Source: Candidatus Pacearchaeota archaeon (lineage in GTDB: Archaea; Nanobdellota; Nanobdellia; Pacearchaeales; GW2011-AR1). From it: a DNA stretch of 7,892 nt. Shown in pieces: positions 6,760 to 7,892 of the stretch (the stretch's first letter is position 1; every line of letters starts with the position of its first letter). Where the stretch lies: the NCBI GenBank assembly GCA_018303895.1, contig JAGVXJ010000038.1, forward strand, positions 1 to 7,892, read 5' to 3'. The notes under the pieces are model-generated. The model did no database searches. It worked only from the letters and a program-made list of their open reading frames with translations, and was not told the origin of the DNA. A program made the translations under genes and the position numbers.

Positions 6760-7650
6760 TTATTTTGTACTTTTTGTGACTTTCCAAGCATCCTTATGAT
6801 ATTTTTTCGAAATTTTAACATGATATAAAGAAAGACACCAAATGTAAAGCTTGACAGGAAAAAGCAAAAATGTCCAAAGCATTTCTTTGAAATTTCTTGG
6901 ATATAAAAAAGCTCGATAACTTTCTAGTAATTCGTTTGTGAAAGTTTTTGTTTTCGGAATTTTATTGAAATCAACATATTTTGACATCTGCACATGAGCT
7001 TTAGTTGTTCTCTTTTTCTGGTCAATAAAGTCATGCAAATTTGAAGGATACTTAACATAAACTATTGCTTCGGAAGCATAAACTACTTTGTATCCTTTTT
7101 GCCAAAAATATATTGGAATAATCGCATCCTCTGGAACATCTAAAGGAAAGTCTTTAACGACGTTATTTCTAAATGCCCAATAATAACCAGAACATTCTAC
7201 AAACTTTCCTTTTTTTGCTCTCTTTAATCTTGCACCATGCGCTCCAGCGTCACAAAGCAAATGACTCCAATAACCCAACATTTTTTTTTTAGAATCAAGA
7301 GAAACTGGCCTACCAGTAACAACTCCAACTTTAGAATCTTTAAATGGCAATAAAATATATTTTAGAGAATTTGGTTCAACAAAAACATCTCCGTCTGAAA
7401 GAACAAATATCTCTGATTTGAGGGTTTTCATCAAGATATTAAGGGCAAACATTTTTCCTTTTCCTGGATCTTTGAATATTTTCACCTCTATATATTTCTT
7501 GGAATAAGATTTTGCTACATCTAAGGTCTCTTTGTCTGGAGCCACAACAAGTATTTCATACCTATCTTTTATGTCTTGGTCTAAAAAACTTTGTATTGCT
7601 TTGCCGATTGTTTTTGGCTCCTTGAATGATGTAATGATAATAGATATCAT
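6760..7650 (-). CDS. GT2 family glycosyltransferase with C-terminal membrane segment
   Basis: This 296-residue processive-type GT-A enzyme starts with MISIIITSFKEPKTI, the usual GT2 opening strand. YEILVVAPDKET (31-42), DPGKGKMFALN (61-71) and the metal-binding SDGDVF (85-90) follow. VTGRPVS (111-117) comes next, then the acidic catalytic-base motif PED (173-175), and QKKRTTKAH (211-219) in the place of the Q/R-x-x-R-W acceptor-site motif of cellulose/chitin-synthase-like relatives. A hydrophobic stretch at about 257-275 probably anchors the C-terminus in the membrane. Most bacterial PgaC-like relatives have several helices, so this is a short form. The sugar transferred is not evident. The ATG at 7650 is used because it begins the conserved strand directly. 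No clear Shine-Dalgarno is seen before it. A run of ten A on the coding strand encodes Lys121-123. It lies 67 bp downstream of a GT4 fragment and 34 bp upstream of the GT39-like gene. Confidence 0.87.
   Translation of the reverse strand: MISIIITSFKEPKTIGKAIQSFLDQDIKDRYEILVVAPDKETLDVAKSYSKKYIEVKIFKDPGKGKMFALNILMKTLKSEIFVLSDGDVFVEPNSLKYILLPFKDSKVGVVTGRPVSLDSKKKMLGYWSHLLCDAGAHGARLKRAKKGKFVECSGYYWAFRNNVVKDFPLDVPEDAIIPIYFWQKGYKVVYASEAIVYVKYPSNLHDFIDQKKRTTKAHVQMSKYVDFNKIPKTKTFTNELLESYRAFLYPRNFKEMLWTFLLFPVKLYIWCLSLYHVKISKKYHKDAWKVTKSTK
7281..7290 (-). repeat. A10 homopolymer inside the GT2 coding sequence
   Basis: The plus strand has ten consecutive T, so the coding strand reads A10 followed by TG. 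It encodes Lys121-Lys123 and the first base of Met124. Tracts of this length in coding DNA are prone to polymerase or ribosome slippage, and also to sequencing error. The reading frame is intact as given. Confidence 0.9.
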
Positions 7651-7689
7651 AAAAATCGTAGAATTATTGGCTTTTTAAGATTTCTCTAA

Positions 7690-7702
7690 CTTTAATATAT
7701 GT
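7690..7702 (-). promoter_or_regulatory. Possible archaeal TATA-type promoter in the 67-bp gap before the GT2 gene
   Basis: Read on the minus strand, the gap between the GT4 stop (7718) and the GT2 start (7650) contains ACATATATTAAAG. The TATATT core is about 45 bases upstream of the ATG. An archaeal start site about 25 bases downstream would leave a leader of roughly 20 bases. In sequence this AT-rich such matches arise easily, no BRE purine run is clear, and read-through from the GT4 gene is equally possible. The rest of the gap shows no hairpin or small gene that I can see. Confidence 0.22.
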
Positions 7703-7717
7703 TCATAAACTTTTATT

Positions 7718-7891
7718 TTAAATGCCTTTTATAAGTTTTTTATAGAGATCCGTTGTTTTTTTGTAAATAATATCCCAATCATATGCCTTAGCTCTTTTAA
7801 GATTATTTTGCGATATTTGATAACTTAATTTTTTATCGTCCAATAATTGACAAATTTGGCGCCAGTCGCGCACTCGGTCTGCGCGATTTCG
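7718..7891 (-). CDS. GT4 family glycosyltransferase, C-terminal fragment (5' end outside window)
   Basis: On the minus strand the frame is open from the right window edge to a TAA at 7718-7720, giving 57 residues. DWRQICQLLDDKKLSYQISQ (9-28) followed by RAKAYDWDIIYKKTTDLYKK (33-52) matches the standard end of GT4 glycosyltransferases. That end has an amphipathic helix with LL-x-D-x-x-L, then N-x-x-x-x-A-x-x-Y-D-W-D and a terminal helix ending in L-Y-x-x-L. The catalytic E-x7-E would lie upstream and is not visible. It precedes the GT2 gene on the same strand by 67 bp, so it is probably part of the same glycan operon. The first 11 residues are odd. Five are Arg, all from CGA or CGC codons, which are scarce elsewhere in the window, and the underlying DNA is GC-rich. 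This edge may not belong to the native gene. Confidence 0.72.
   Translation of the reverse strand, partial: RNRADRVRDWRQICQLLDDKKLSYQISQNNLKRAKAYDWDIIYKKTTDLYKKLIKGI
7866..7886. repeat. GC-rich inverted repeat near the right window edge
   Basis: TCGCGCA at 7866-7872 and TGCGCGA at 7880-7886 are perfect reverse complements around a 7-base loop (CTCGGTC), with a possible G-T wobble at 7865/7887. It sits within a 35-base stretch (7858-7892) with 25 G or C by count, far above the rest of the window. It falls inside the partial GT4 frame, so a terminator role is unlikely. Confidence 0.7.
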
Positions 7892-7892
7892 G

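Overview
The window looks like part of a cell-surface glycan assembly locus, most likely archaeal N-glycosylation, from an AT-rich (roughly 30% G+C by eye) archaeon. The archaeal reading rests on three things. One is a GlcNAc-1-phosphate transferase of the eukaryote/archaeal Alg7/AglH type. The second is what appears to be the C-terminus of an STT3/AglB-type oligosaccharyltransferase. The third is a dolichyl-phosphate hexose synthase of the ALG5 type. The Lys-rich, compact, overlapping genes and the C-terminal style of the STT3 fragment suggest a DPANN lineage (Woesearchaeota/Pacearchaeota-like). That placement is inference from remembered family resemblance, not from a search.

The plus-strand arm (2-5179) is a tightly packed, probably single transcription unit of six genes. 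In order they are the STT3-like C-terminus (cut by the window edge), an AglH/Alg7-like phosphoglycosyltransferase, a Wzx/MATE-like lipid-linked oligosaccharide flippase, an ALG5/DPM1-like GT2, a GT4 glycosyltransferase and a class I SAM methyltransferase. Gaps are 32, 1, -4, -4 and 2 bp, so translational coupling is likely at several junctions.

The minus-strand arm (7891-5181) converges on it. It holds the C-terminus of another GT4 glycosyltransferase (cut by the window edge), a GT2 glycosyltransferase with a C-terminal membrane segment, and a multi-pass GT39/PMT/ArnT-like membrane glycosyltransferase. The two arms end with one base between their stop codons (5179 and 5181).

Inferred division of labour: AglH/Alg7-like starts the lipid-linked glycan on a polyprenyl (dolichyl) phosphate at the cytoplasmic face. 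The GT2 and GT4 enzymes extend it and the methyltransferase may cap or decorate it. The flippase turns it outward. The ALG5-like enzyme loads a hexose on dolichyl phosphate, which the GT39-like enzyme can use outside the membrane. STT3 transfers the finished glycan to protein.

I see no mobile element, tRNA, rRNA, CRISPR array or gene-free stretch over 300 bp. I did not find a wholly new system. The points most worth checking are an apparent loss of the glycine-rich N-terminal loop in the GT4 at 3390-4463, and a GC-rich, codon-atypical 35-bp tail at the right edge that may be a chimeric contig end.
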